Part shown: piece after piece, positions 1-11,828 of the stretch
Numbering within the stretch: position 1 is the stretch's first letter
How the letters are laid out: each line of letters starts with the position of its first letter
NCBI GenBank assembly: GCA_030770425.1
Contig: JASJFT010000289.1
Location: forward strand, 1-48,179
Direction: 5' to 3'
DNA from: Darksidea phi
Taxonomy: Eukaryota; Ascomycota; Dothideomycetes; Pleosporales; Lentitheciaceae
Length of the DNA: 48,179 nucleotides
The notes under the pieces: generated by a model
Told to the model about the DNA's origin: nothing
What the model saw: the letters and a program-made list of their open reading frames with translations, nothing else
Databases searched by the model: none
Translations under genes and position numbers: made by a program

Positions 1-2044
1 TTATCAAGCTTGGTAGCGAGCCAAAGTCATCCACGGATCATGAGAAGGCTCTTGAGCCGCACACGCACACACAAAAGGAAAATAACTCTCACTGCAGAAG
101 CAGTTGACGCGATCACTACGAAATGGTGTCCGTCGCGAAGACGCGTCGTCGCGAAGGATTCCAAGCAGAGGCAGCAATGTAGGGGTCAACGAAGTTACCT
201 AGCGTCACGCTACGCGGATTCACGAGCTCATGTGAGGTGTGCAACCCTACCGCATTCAACGTTAACCGTAGAAATGTTTGCTATTGGTATGTACAGCCTC
301 TTGTTAACTCCAATGGTTTTTATGCGTCATGCAACAGCCCTTCTTAGTAGTATTGTAGAAACAAAAGCAGAGTATAGAGCTAATGACAACGACAGATAGA
401 CCGGAAACACAGCTGTAACCAGAGGTCTCGAAATTCATTCGAAACGCATAAAAACCGTCGGAGTTGACAAGACGCTGTATGCATGAGATTCTTGCCGTCC
501 GTATGGCGGTAATCTACGATCTTTCGATCCTCGGAGCAGCTACATCGCTCTGTATACAACGGTGAAACCAAGAGCGACTTCATCCGGCCACAGGCTAGCT
601 ATCGCACATCCAGTCCATCAGACAAACACCGACCGACTCATGGCAATACTTGTCCCTTGCATCCTTCTCTGCCTCCTCTTCGACACCCTCTCGCCCTGTT
701 CCACTCTCACAATCTAACACAACGTTAGTAACGCACACAATCTCAAGCGCGCATACTTACCCTCCAATAATTCGACATGATCAGCGCGTCCGACCCCTCG
801 TCTTCCACCGGCTACGCAAGCACAATATACTACCCTGCCAGGACGGCCACATCCCATACAGGTGGGATGTCCTCATATATAAATCCACGTACTCAACTCC
901 TGTTATATGCTTCAGCTACCAGGGTTCTCGACATAGGAAGCCATGTCCCAGGTGTTAAGTGGGTGATGCTTGATTTATTGATTGCTTACTTGCATACAGG
1001 TGGGATATCCTCACACATATACATTCAACAAGTATGGTAGTTGAAACTTACAAGTAATAAAGTGTCGCATTGCCGGCATGAGCGATCTGCGTTAGTACCG
1101 GTAAGCTTGCCGTGCGGTCCCTTAGATAGCTCGGCTAGAATGCGAATGAAGAGTAGCACACCATCATCACGATTTCCACAACGAGAGAACACCGCGCCCC
1201 AGCACGTAACGTGCGACACAAATGACCGTATCGGTTGGAGACTGGGATATCGCTAGAGCTAATTACTATATACACAGTGCCTAGGTGTGGCCGCGCACCC
1301 TGTCTCGGCACTGCGTGGCTGACTTTCCTATTAGATCTTGTACAGATGCGGCGTTGAGAAGCCCCTCATTCGCGTCCTCTATCACGTGCGCAGCTGCCCT
1401 GTGCCGCGGTTGCGCTGCATTTGGTTGGACGGTCGTGCACGCTTGTGCATTAAACTTGACGGCCATAAGTTGAATCATACATCACCTCAGGATGGAAGAT
1501 TGACACGCTCGATTCGAAGTGCCCACTGCACCGCCCTTTTCTTCCTGATTTGTCGACATTTCAGGACGCCGGGCCGGCACGTCAAGACTCCCGTATCTGC
1601 AATGCAGCGTGTCTATCACCTTCGAGCCTTCGATTTCTGGGAGAGAAGACTGACCACTCAGGGCTCGACACAGGCGGGGCTGCACGTGTAACTCAACAGC
1701 TGAATCTGCTGATAGGTTCTCCAACTCGGCAACTCAGCCCGTTAAGCTTTAGCGCGGTGTGGTCCATCAGCTGCGCCTCGCTCGAGGTCTGCCTCTGCTG
1801 TTTGTCAGCGACGCCTTACCTCAGCTGCAACTCGTCTGATAGGCTGCCTTGTATCGAAACGTTCAGCCTCTGCCGCATACAGATATCCGTCCTGACGATG
1901 ATTAGCTACCGTAACGCTAGGCGACGAAAAGGCTGGGGGATATGACTTGTGATTCGGCTGCCCGAATGGTTGGGTTTGGCATCAAATGCCTTCTTGAGGC
2001 TGAGCGCAGGCACCAGCCGTTGGCTCTCAGCCTTGCAAGAGGGC
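1..2044. other. No supported gene; short repeats only
   Basis: I find no coding region I can defend here. Open frames on both strands are short, lack recognisable domains and mostly lack an ATG. The stretch holds a 21-bp near-identical direct repeat (856-876 and 993-1013, one mismatch), whose first copy also forms a small hairpin (CATCCC, 8-nt loop, GGGATG). A looser repeat of the form CAGCTG...CTGATAGG lies near 1699 and 1834. The right end is the promoter of the patatin gene. Confidence 0.5.
856..1013. repeat. 21-bp direct repeat pair, 137 bp apart
   Basis: The word CATACAGGTGGGATRTCCTCA occurs at 856-876 (R = G) and at 993-1013 (R = A). Each copy is followed by a TATA-rich stretch. No coding frame spans them. 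They could be the residue of a local duplication or solo pieces of a degenerate repeat. Confidence 0.5.
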
Positions 2045-2052
2045 TTTATAAA
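2045..2052 (+). promoter_or_regulatory. TATA-like box of the patatin gene
   Basis: The sequence TTATAAAG lies about 50 bp upstream of the first usable ATG (2103). An in-frame TAA inside it (2049-2051) closes the reading frame upstream, which supports 2103 as the start unless there is an unseen 5' exon. Confidence 0.4.
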
Positions 2053-2102
2053 GGAACATCTGCTTGTCGACGTCTGGGGATCATGCACGACAAGATACGA
2101 AT

Positions 2103-5100
2103 ATGGTGGAGCGTTCCGCCAAGATGCATAGCTTATTGTTTAGGAAGCCGTCTGAAAAGTCCATAACTGCACGTCAGCTCGTCCATCCAACGCATATACC
2201 AGTGAGCCGAGCTTCTTCGTCGACTGTAGCCGAAAGCGCCGTTCAGGATTCCCGAGCAAAGTCTTTTGTCGCTCCGCCAAAGTCAAACATCGTTCCTCAG
2301 CTTCCCCTACAAGAGACTATTGCATGTTTCAAGACTTGCGAGGCGTGCGATCTGTCCGAACCGGTCAACGGGCCGATATGGAATTGCTCCTATTGCGATA
2401 TGAACATTTGCGATTCATGTTGGGGAAGGCAGGGACCACACAGATTAGGACGCACCGGACCAGATGGCTTGCCACACGAGAAAGGAGATCCTGATATTGT
2501 GGCAAGACTAAAGAGCATACTGACCCCCCCAAAGGACGTCGTCGAGCAGCAGTCTCTCCACATCGACGACGAAGACACAACGTGGTTTGGGATAGGCCGG
2601 GACAATGGCGGCCTCCCGATATTCCAAGATTACGGTCGTTACGCCAATACCATAGCCGATAGCACTGCCGGCACCCACAGACTTCGCTATCCACAGCTTG
2701 TCTCCTTCATTGGACAGACAGGCGCTGGCAAAAGTACTTTGGTCAAGATGCTGATAGATCAGCAAGAGAGACGCAGCCAGTCATTTCATGAAAGGAATAC
2801 ATTTGCCTCGCCAGTTGTTGGGTCCATGTCTCACGAAAATGTCCCAACATCTGGTGATGTCCATCTCTACGCAGATCCGCATAAGTATCTGAGCGAGTTT
2901 CCGATGCTCTATGCTGACTGTGAGGTGAGAATGACCCTGACGCCCATGGGTCACTAGATCGTTTTGCTGATATTATCGTAAGGGCCTTGAAGGAGGAGAA
3001 AGCGACCCAATGAGCCTCAGAAGAGATCAGTTGGGACAGAACATCCAGAAGCGCCACAGACTGGCAAAGGTCAGCCGCGGCACTCAGCGAGACATTAAGT
3101 GGGCCGACTCTCCCGAGAAATCAAAGCGTCAGTACGCCGTTACAGAGCTCTACCCTCGATTGCTATATACCTTCTCGGATGTTGTTGTTTTTGTATTGCG
3201 CAACTCTAAGTATATTATCCTCACGCTTCGATTGAATGACCAATCTGACTGAGGATAGGACGTTTGAGTCGTCTGTCCTGTCAAAGCTGATCTGTCGCGG
3301 CGGAACAGACCCCCCTGTACGGTCCTATTCCTCTCTATTCACCTATATATATAGGAGGTCCTACCCCCCCTCTACATGCTCTACACAGGGACCTCAATAC
3401 ACTCAATTCTCAACCGTGACATGATCGATTGGGCATCGGCATCCATGGAGAAGTCGCTAAACCAACCAACCCTTCCCCACGCAATTATTGTACTCAATGC
3501 GACAGAAATGGAAGTCCACCAGAATGAATGGGAGACTGACTATGCTACCGATACTCTAATGGCAGCTATCGCTGAGACTATCCACCAAGATTTGACCTAC
3601 CGACATTTGGCAGAATACTGGATTAGCCGCGGCAAGCGAATCCGGACTACTAAAGATTTGCTTGAGTGCTATTACTCTTCTGTTACTGTTGTTCGGATCC
3701 CAGTCAAAGGTCGCTATATGAAAATCGATGAACAAATCAGCAAGCTCTATAACGTTCTTTGTACCAAGTCCTCCAAGTCTTTCAAGGCTAAGCGCAGATT
3801 ACGCATGCTTTCGAATGCAGAGGAGCTGAATGTCTACTTACAGTGCGCCTTCGACCATTTCTCCCGGGACCTTGACACGCCTTTTAACTTCATGGACATC
3901 GCCTTCAGGATGAATCCTATACCCCCAGATTTTGGAGGCAACATTCTGAAGCTTGCGGTCGCAACCAAGAGCTCAAATCGTTTTGCTGACCCAGGGCATG
4001 TACTCACTCCAGGACTAAACTGGAAGGTGTTTTCGCTGACTGATTATACTAGAAACATGTTCCGGGAGTTGAGTCTCATGGTAGCTTCATGCATTCTTCT
4101 TGATTGCGTACGTCAGAGTTTGAAAGGTAAGTTAATGTCGCTCCTCAACGTTTGATTGTCCGGTATGGCCGGCACATTTCTCGACATGCTGACGAGGTCC
4201 TTGTAGGGCCTGCCGAGGAGATACTAGAGAAAGCCTACATGGACTTCTGTGATACTGCCCTAGATGATTTTTGTGCAATGTTTTGGCCATGTGGATTCTC
4301 TGGTAAAGGCGGCCGTTGTGTCAACGCCCAAATTTTCCACCAGAAAGGACACCAGAATGAGAAAGGCAAAATCATTGGTACTGGTCCATACCAGTCTGAC
4401 TTCACCTGGGAAGTCTTTGCCGATGATTGGCTTCGCCACTTGCAGAGTCATCTGGCTGACTTCCAGGCCAAAGTGCATACACAGCTCTCACGTAATCCTT
4501 CCTCAACTGAACTCTTGGCAACAACGGATCTCCATCACGCCAACATTAACGTATTCTACCAACGGCTGGGCGGGGCTCAGAAATTCGTTAGTCACTCTGT
4601 CTGCCTCTGTTGCCTGCGTGAGCTGCCTGAGCATCCCCTTCCATGCGGCCATGTCCTCTGCACACCATGCATCAAAGGCTACGGTAGACCTTTAGAAAGT
4701 ATCACTAGCTCGTACAGTATGGCATCATGTCCATTGCATGAGGAAGACAGCACTTTCCCGTCTCCAGCGGAGGTTATATTCAAACCAACCCTGGCAGGTG
4801 TCAGGGTGCTTTCGCTAGATGGGTGAGTTCTCTTCCCTTTTAGATCGCGTTTGCTAACCATTTGTAGTGGTGGTATTCGTGGAATCGTCTTACTAGAGGT
4901 ACTCCGACACATTGAAGAAGAATTGGATAAATGCATTCCCATTCAAGACTTTTTCGATCTCATTGTTGGTACGAGGTAAGTCCACTAGCACAAGACCTTG
5001 GTGCCTCCCCTTGCCATATTTTTTGATAGACAGCTAGCTGAAATAATGGCAGTACTGGCGGCATTCTGGCTCTTGGCCTTGGTATCAAAAATTGGTCTGT

Positions 5101-7074
5101 GGATCACACTATGGCTCTCTTCTTGAAACTAGTCGACAAAGCCTTCACTCCCAAGCTTGGTGGTCGAATGATCGGAAAGAGAAAGTACAGGACTCGACCA
5201 CTAGAAGATGCACTGATGGATTGCTTCAAGGACGAACCGATATTTGGGGGCAGTCATGAGGACTCTGCAAATTATGCGCGCAAGGTTGCAGTGACCGCTG
5301 CCAACGAGACCGCAGAGCAGGCAGTGATATTTACGAACTACAATAGAGCGGAGGATGATCAGAGTATGTCGCTCAATTGAAGGATAATACGAGGCTGACA
5401 GCTCCCAGTAAGCTATCGACTCGAGCGGCCTGACGATCCAGTCAGTGAAATAAAGCTATGGGAAGCGTAAGCACATCTGGTTCCAGTGGATATGTTTCTA
5501 AAATCATCCTAGAGCGAGAGCTACCAGTGCAGCACCTACGTTCTTTCGGCCATTCGTCAATATCAGGACAAAAGAAGGATATCTTGATGGTGCGGTGTTT
5601 CACAACAACCCCGTGCGCATTGCCAACTATGAGAGCAAACTCATTTGGCCAGAAGTAGAAGAGTATCCACCTGACATACTACTCTCGATTGGTACGGGTC
5701 ACAATGGCTCTGACACAGACGGCTCCGTAGAAACACGTCGATTGGACCGTAGACGATTAGATACAAGGGCTGTGCTTAGCAAAGAGAAGCTGGAGGATCG
5801 GCAACGCTCCTCGACTTGGCGCCCATTTCCGGAAGTCAACTCTTGGATCAATGTTGTGTTAAGACGCTTGGATAATATTCTTGATTCCGAGTCCATCTGG
5901 CGCGACTTCAAGAAAGACGTCACTGGAACGTCTTCTCACGATCAATCCCACCGGTACATCCGCATGAATCCTCATCTCCGATTTCACACGCCAAAGATGG
6001 ACGATAAAAGTCAGGTTCAGAAACTCCATGATGAGGTCAAATCTCGGCTCCAGACTCCCAGTATGCGGGTAAAGATCACGTCAATCGCATTTCGACTTGT
6101 TGCTAGCTCATTTTACTTTGAAAAGTTTGGTCCGCTTCGTGAAGTCGATGATCAGTTCATTGTACATGGTGAGCATACAGCAGACAGTAGTCCGGTTAGG
6201 GACTTTACAGAGGATATGTGACAACTAATTATTTATCAGGTACAATTCTATGCCGCTTTGCACGCGGCTCACAGAACCTTCGCAATCTTGGTGATTATTT
6301 GAAAAAACATCAGCTCCAATCATTCCAACCGTTCTTCAATCTGCAGGAGTCCACTCTTCAAGCCCAAGTCCAACGTATGCCGATTAGTCCGAAGGTCATC
6401 AGCGAGATGACAGAATTTGGGTTCTTCGACATAAGTCCAATAGCCATCCCAATCTCTTCTCGGACCATTACTCTCTCAATAGACGTACACCTGAGCAATG
6501 GAAAGAATAACCAGCAATCCTACGCTGGGTTCCCCATTAGTGGCTTTCCTCGAAGCTTGGACGATGTGGAGTCATTGAACAAATCTTGTAAGCTCCATTG
6601 CATATTCCCGTTGCGACAGTCTGAGGCTTAATGTATTCTATAGTGTCTACTGTGCCTCTGGAGCCTGAGAATCTGCGCATAGCCCAACGGCGCCAATCTA
6701 TTCGTCATAGGTGCACCGTTCAACCTGGTTTATCGCACGGTCGAGTATCAAGCATCAGCAGCCTTGATCCAACCGTTTCTCCTATACATCCACAAGATGT
6801 CGATGATTGGACTCAACGCCGTGCGAAGGCTAAACGCGCTCAACCGAAGCCTCTTAAATTGGCAGATGGGTCTTTGGAGTTGCGACAAATCGAGACAGGC
6901 GATCGTGTTGACTCACCCTGGGACGAGGATGACGCTGCTTTGACGGAGGCGCTTCAGAGAAGCGAGCAAAAAAGTTCTGAAAATGAGGGACATGTCGAGC
7001 AAAATGTTGGAGAAGAGGGTGATAATGTTAAATGGAGCGATATGTTGGTGCTTCGGCACTCAATCCGAGAATGA
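2103..7074 (+). CDS. ZZ finger / P-loop GTPase / RING / patatin-like phospholipase protein
   Basis: Proposed exons: 2103-2924, 2983-3209, 3259-3293, 3389-4126, 4207-4822, 4868-4975, 5053-5363, 5409-5466, 5513-6168, 6240-6587 and 6644-7074, giving 1449 residues. A ZZ-type zinc finger spans about 79-106 (CxxC, CxxC, CxxC). A GTPase-like P-loop, GQTGAGKS, is at 204-211, with DCEG (G3-like) at 272-275 and NATE (G4-like) near 398. A RING-type Cys/His cluster starts at 740. The patatin domain has the oxyanion loop DGGGIRG at 812-818, the nucleophile motif GTSTGG at 847-852 (Ser849) and the catalytic Asp997 in YLDGAVFHNNP. Both catalytic residues are intact. Two introns split the two key motifs exactly, which supports the splicing. 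Patatins hydrolyse acyl esters of lipids; coupling to a GTPase and a ubiquitin-type RING suggests regulated activity (inference). The intron 3 borders (3294-3388) are the least certain, and intron 1 uses an AAG acceptor. Confidence 0.85.
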
Positions 7075-7411
7075 TCGCACGTTCCTTTACTTTTTAACGC
7101 CATTGTATAGTCTCTTTCTCAAAGAAAGAATGTAACCAAGAACGAAAATTCGATATCATTCCTCAATGGATTTGCTATTGCAAACATGCTGGCCACAGGC
7201 AGCTGCTGCAGATTGTCAAAATTATGCGATGACAACTGACCAGAATACTGGCTGTGGGTATTGATGTGACCTCGGGGAGATCGCACCGACGACGCCGATG
7301 CTTAAGCACACAATTCAAATGATTACGCCAGCTTTGAATAGATTAGCAAATGAAAAGTTATGAGAATTTCTGACAATGTGTTTCAGCTGCTGGACCATGT
7401 AGCACTCAAAG

Positions 7412-8110
7412 TTCCTGATTGATTTGCTTGCTCCCATGCTTCAACCCGGCGCAATTCCTTGTCGCGAGCGGCTGGTTGGTCCTCCGGAGGTAATTTACTT
7501 ATGCGGTAACCCTCTGCTCCGCGACGCATGGTCTCGGTATCCTCTTCTAACTCAGCGTGGTCTAGACCGAAATTAGTAAAAAGTCATCCCAGGCGAAGAC
7601 AATGAGGCACTAGCTTTTGGCGCAGCTACATTTCGTTTTCGCACAAAGATACGGTCAATTATCCTGACTTTCTTCCGGCGAAGGTTGCTTATTAGCGCGG
7701 GTAATCTGTCCTCATCTGGAGTATAGCTGGCAATGAAGTCTCCAGAGCATGCCGAAAAGGCGCTTGAGGATAATATGAGGCGAACAGAAAGTTCTTCAAC
7801 CACGTAGAAGCCTTCGATGAAAGTCTCGCCCGGGCGTGCATCGGAGCCGAATTCCCATTCCTACGTAATCTATGTCTTCTATTCGAGATTCTCAAGTAGT
7901 CGAAATGCGGTTTGTAGTCTTGCTACCACCGAAAGTCCACTCAGCGTCTTTGATAACTCCGCACGTCCACATGCAACTTATTCAATGAGTTCCAGGTCAA
8001 TCATACTATCCGGCCCAGTTTCAATATCAATGTCTAGGTTTTGAGCATATTGCCGGGATATGAGGTTCACATCCGCCCCAGTGTCCGGTGATGCTAGTAC
8101 AGCGTGCCCA
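7412..8110 (-). pseudogene. Relic of a fungal retropepsin-like aspartic protease gene
   Basis: Read on the minus strand, three fragments in different frames line up in the order of fungal retropepsin-like proteins. The first is an aspartic protease active-site motif, SPDTGADVNLIS (about 8040-8085). The second is a fragment of about 90 codons (about 7573-7850) containing FIEGFYVVEELSVRLILSSS, in the place where intact relatives have the strand around 'VLPGL..DVILGE'. The third is a charged tail with LPPEDQPAARDKELRR (about 7412-7562). Stops and frameshifts separate the pieces and there is no usable start, so I call it broken. Further minus-strand coding-like sequence may reach 8310. Family assignment rests on motif recall, not a search. 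Confidence 0.45.
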
Positions 8111-8310
8111 TTGATGGAGCCTGCAACTTATTCGAGAGAGGAGTTTGTTAGGCAAAGTTGAGTCGGTCATGCTCGTAATTTTCTAGGATCCTCTCGATTC
8201 GTTGTGAATTGGAGTCAAAGCAAATGTGATGACGCTGGAGCCAATCGGCGGAGACAATAGTGTCAGCGGAGCAGCTATCTGGTATTCTGGGTTGTCACCG
8301 GAAGATCGGC

Positions 8311-9811
8311 TTATCGACGTTGGATTCGTTCGTGCGGTAGCACATTTTGCTAGCAATTAATGCATGGTATGAGTCTGAAGTATATTCTTCCGCTTCTATG
8401 TTTTACCGCCATACAGACTACTTAATAAGTTATCATTCCAGTTCTAGAACCGCTCTTCTTCGGTCAGACAGCATTCCAGCTCGCTCTCCTCCACCTCGAT
8501 TGTCTCGCGCTTGTCTATGAGGCATATCCGCTTCATGATTGCGTTGCCTTCAGCGAGCTTCTGGCAATGGGCATCTGAAAGAAGGCAGCAAGCAAGCTCA
8601 CTTTCATCGACCAATTCACGCTTCACTGCCTTGGGGAGTACACTAGAAACGCATTAAACCGCACGGTCGGCATCACGCTCCCCGGATTTGGGAAGAATGC
8701 GGTTTACGTATTATTTTCTGGGTTGTTACAAGATTAGTGGCCGGTTCTCTAGGGGCACTGATCAGCCGCAAAGGGAACCCAGTAGAGCGTATTCCAACGG
8801 GGTACTACAGCACAAGCATCAGTTTCATGTCAAACCCCCTTGATACGGCATTTCGAAGATTTGGTGTCAGTGGAAACTTACAGACCTTGTGTGAAGTGAA
8901 CAAAACACAAGTATTCGGTCTTTGCGAGGCTCCAGGACCCAACACAAGACCACACGCATTTCACTGTGCATTAGCAGCGCATGCATCCAAAAAGGCCTTC
9001 AGCGAGGTCATGGGAATCTCTCCGATGGTTGGAGTGAATGTTGCGGTGTTGCATCTTAGCTAGAAACATTTACCGCCGCTGTAAAGAATCAAACTGACAC
9101 GTTCTATGGGCAATTGTACAGATTCAGAGTTGCTCGTCCTAGTCATAGAGTCTATGCAAGCTTCTACGCGAAAAGCGGATACGAAAAGCTTCAAGCAACA
9201 TAACTTCTTCTAATGATACCCCCTTTGCCATAGACTTGAGTTCTAGGCCTTCTTCTTACTACTACCGTATAAATGCTGCGCGGTACCGAACGCAGCAGCA
9301 CCATTCTATGAGCAATCGAAGCGATGCAAAGCAATACGCACGTAGAATACTTCGCGCTCTCGTCCTGGAGACGTGTGAATTCTTTTTGGCTTAGGTGGAT
9401 CGGAGGACTTGATTGTTTTGTTTTGGTCAAAGGGCGAGAAGAACGAGGAGAAATATTTTGAAGTTGATGTACTGGGTTGAGAACATGTTGAGAAGACATC
9501 AGGCACCGCAGCTGAAAACAAAGACGGGCGGAGGAGAAGACTGGCAAATTGCGTACTCGATTTATACATACAGCCGTGGAGTGGCATTCTTGCTTGATGC
9601 CCCCACGGTATACGAGTATCGCACTCGCTAGCTTCACAATATCTGAGGTTTCAAGCATTAGGCAAGCACCAATCAATTTGCCATGCGAGTTAGTTTTGTC
9701 TACACTGATTCCCTCATCCCTCAATTTTCATAAGTTCTAGCGCCAGGGTATCGGACACCAACTCCAAGCCCAAGCATCGGCTTACATAACGCAGCACTGA
9801 AGACCGGGCCC
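8311..9811. other. Gene-free interval
   Basis: No ORF with a start codon and recognisable domain was found. A 60-codon minus-strand frame (8444-8626) contains a duplicated ESELxCCL motif but has no ATG at its head. A 177-codon minus frame (9191-9724) opens with TTG and has no recognisable features. Both are treated as unsupported. Confidence 0.4.
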
Positions 9812-10610
9812 TTAAGCCTCGTTGTTCTTCTCGTCTAGGCAGATGCACATGGCGGCTATAAGCGCCATATCGACGCCCGGCGCGATTTGCACGGCATACG
9901 TCTGCTGGCCAAAGAAGAGGTCCTTGCCACTGAGGAGTTTGCGGTCGATGCGAGCGACGGCGATGTCTGGGGGTATTAGATCTTGTTGCTTACACACTCG
10001 TCCCACACTAGGGGAGACTGTCAGAGGAAAACTTACTGCCCTGCGATTTGTCCGTGATGTTGGCTGACGTATCAAAAAAATTACCCTTCATCTGCAGAGC
10101 CTCCGCCTTGCCGTTCTGCGAGGTGAAAGTCGCGGTGGCTTTGCTACCCAGTACTGTGCCACAAAAGTCAGCTCAGATTCAGCCCCAAAACGTAGGCCGC
10201 TGTTATCATCACCCCGATCCACGCCACATTGCCCCACCAACGTGCCAAATTACAGCTCCTCTCTAATCACAAAAACAATTCAGAGACTACTTACGCGCGA
10301 AGCTGCTCTTGACCTCCATAATCTTCTTGCCGCTGGGATCTTCGATGGCAAAGGTGGTATGAATGTGCATGAGCTCTTTCTTGATGTCGAAGAGGTGGTT
10401 GCCCGCCATGTCGCGCACCTTCTTGCGGCCGCCGAGCGAGAAGACTTTGCCCTCGACTTGCAGGATCGGCGTGCCGTTTGCGAGTTTGATGGAGAAGGAG
10501 TCGCCCGTTAGCGACATGACGTGTTCCTTTAGCACAATGGTTTCGGGCTGCTGCGCGATGAATTGAGGGAATATGCCAATGGCTTGGGGCATGGGGGCGA
10601 GGGAGGCCAT
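9812..10610 (-). CDS. LURP-one-related (tubby C-terminal-like) protein
   Basis: Three exons on the minus strand, 10610-10295, 10153-10037 and 9966-9812, join in phase to give 195 residues. The start ATG at 10610 is the only one that opens the conserved N-terminus. The sequence has the alternating hydrophobic beta-strand pattern of the LOR/tubby-like fold: an early strand with LKEHVMSLTGDSFSIKLANG, then 'ILQVEGKVFSLGGRKKVRDMAG', and in the last exon 'VARIDRKLL...QTYAVQIAPGVDMALIAAMCICLDE', the hallmark C-terminal hydrophobic helix. Plant members include LURP1, a defence-associated protein; fungal members are uncharacterised and may bind lipid or act as scaffolds. Length is typical for the family. 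Introns have GTAAGT donors. Confidence 0.85.
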
Positions 10611-10687
10611 GGTCGCTTGATTTTCGAGGGTTGAGGGTGGAGTGGTGGAAGAGGGGAGGCGGGCGTGAGGCGGAAATAGGATGGCGG

Positions 10688-10711
10688 TGAGGATGAGGAT
10701 GAGGATGAGGT
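10688..10711. repeat. Hexanucleotide microsatellite (GAGGAT)n
   Basis: About four tandem copies of GAGGAT lie just upstream (5') of the LURP-one-related start, in its purine/pyrimidine-biased leader region. Confidence 0.6.
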
Positions 10712-10799
10712 GGCGTAGGGTCGAGTCAACTTTGAAGGTTGAGAGTGAGAGCTGGAGCGTAGTGATGAGTGCACCGTCGCTTTAAAGTATCGAACTACG

Positions 10800-11828
10800 G
10801 CACAGCCTGGTCGATCTTGCCGAAAGTTTATTTATGAACACATTCAGCCCCAAGGATCGACCACAGTCTTGAACACGCTAGGAACAGATAATGGTGGCAG
10901 AACTGGACGCCCAATAGCAGCTCCCTATTCCGCAAATGCTGCAGTCTTGCAAGATATCACTGGATACTCTCCTTGGCCTTTGCGATCTGCGTTCTAATAT
11001 ATTTTCCCACCATTTTCTTCCTGTACATCTCGCTCGTGGCGCCTTGCATGCGAAGGTCTATCCTTTGCGCCAGTCTATGGTGGAGATGGCGCAAGCACAG
11101 CCCTATAGCCAAGTCCAAGTTGGCCAATCAGAAGCGATAGGGTAAGCGACGTGCGCTGCCCCGCTCGTCAACGTCCGAAGATAGCGATGTGAGCTTAGAC
11201 TGGATGCCTGATGGGCGAGCTGTCAGTGTAGGATTGGCCTGGTGATGTGGGTGGCGTTGCTTCCTTGGCAGATCTTGTGCGCTAGTCCATCGCTATACTC
11301 ATACTGTGTACACAGCACCACATCATCGAGCTATACAGACACTGAAGGAAGTCTGCGAGGTAGTCGGATGAATAGCAGTCTCGACTGCCAGATGTATCCC
11401 AGGACTTTGTAGAACTGCCCAGGGTATTCCCACCAATGACGCGATCGCGATATCAGGATCGAACGCGTTGTGTGTCAGATACTCTACCCGGACCGATAAA
11501 TGACCCCCAGGCGACACACTTCATCATCTTGTTAGGTACAAGGCGGAAAACACATGGCGGTTCGAAACGTGCGAAGATGAGTCCGGGCCGTTCGTGGCGA
11601 CCATCGTTATGCGCGTCTCCTGGGCCACCCAATCAACGCCATCGCTCGGCCTGAGGTCGAGGATAAACGGTGCGGAGGGCGCGCCTCCACGCACACGCGA
11701 AACGCATCAAGTTTGTCCTAGAGGCAGTACCACGCCGTGGACGAACCCAGGGCAGCTTATAAGGAAGCTTTCACTTGGTATAGGTAGAGCTCTCGAGCGC
11801 GCCTACGGTGCCTTGGCGCACCGCTATC
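10800..11828. other. Gene-free interval
   Basis: Only short frames without recognisable domains were found on either strand. It lies between the LURP-one-related gene (minus) and the small membrane-protein gene (plus), so it probably holds both promoters. Confidence 0.4.

Noticed and set aside
4264..4695. 143-codon plus-strand frame overlapping the patatin gene
   Set aside because: Alternative frame of exon 5, whose true frame carries the RING cysteines and joins to DGGGIRG.
8737..9063. 108-codon plus-strand frame
   Set aside because: Begins with GTG rather than ATG and matches no family I know.
9191..9724. 177-codon minus-strand frame
   Set aside because: Begins at TTG, has no recognisable motif, and its composition looks random.
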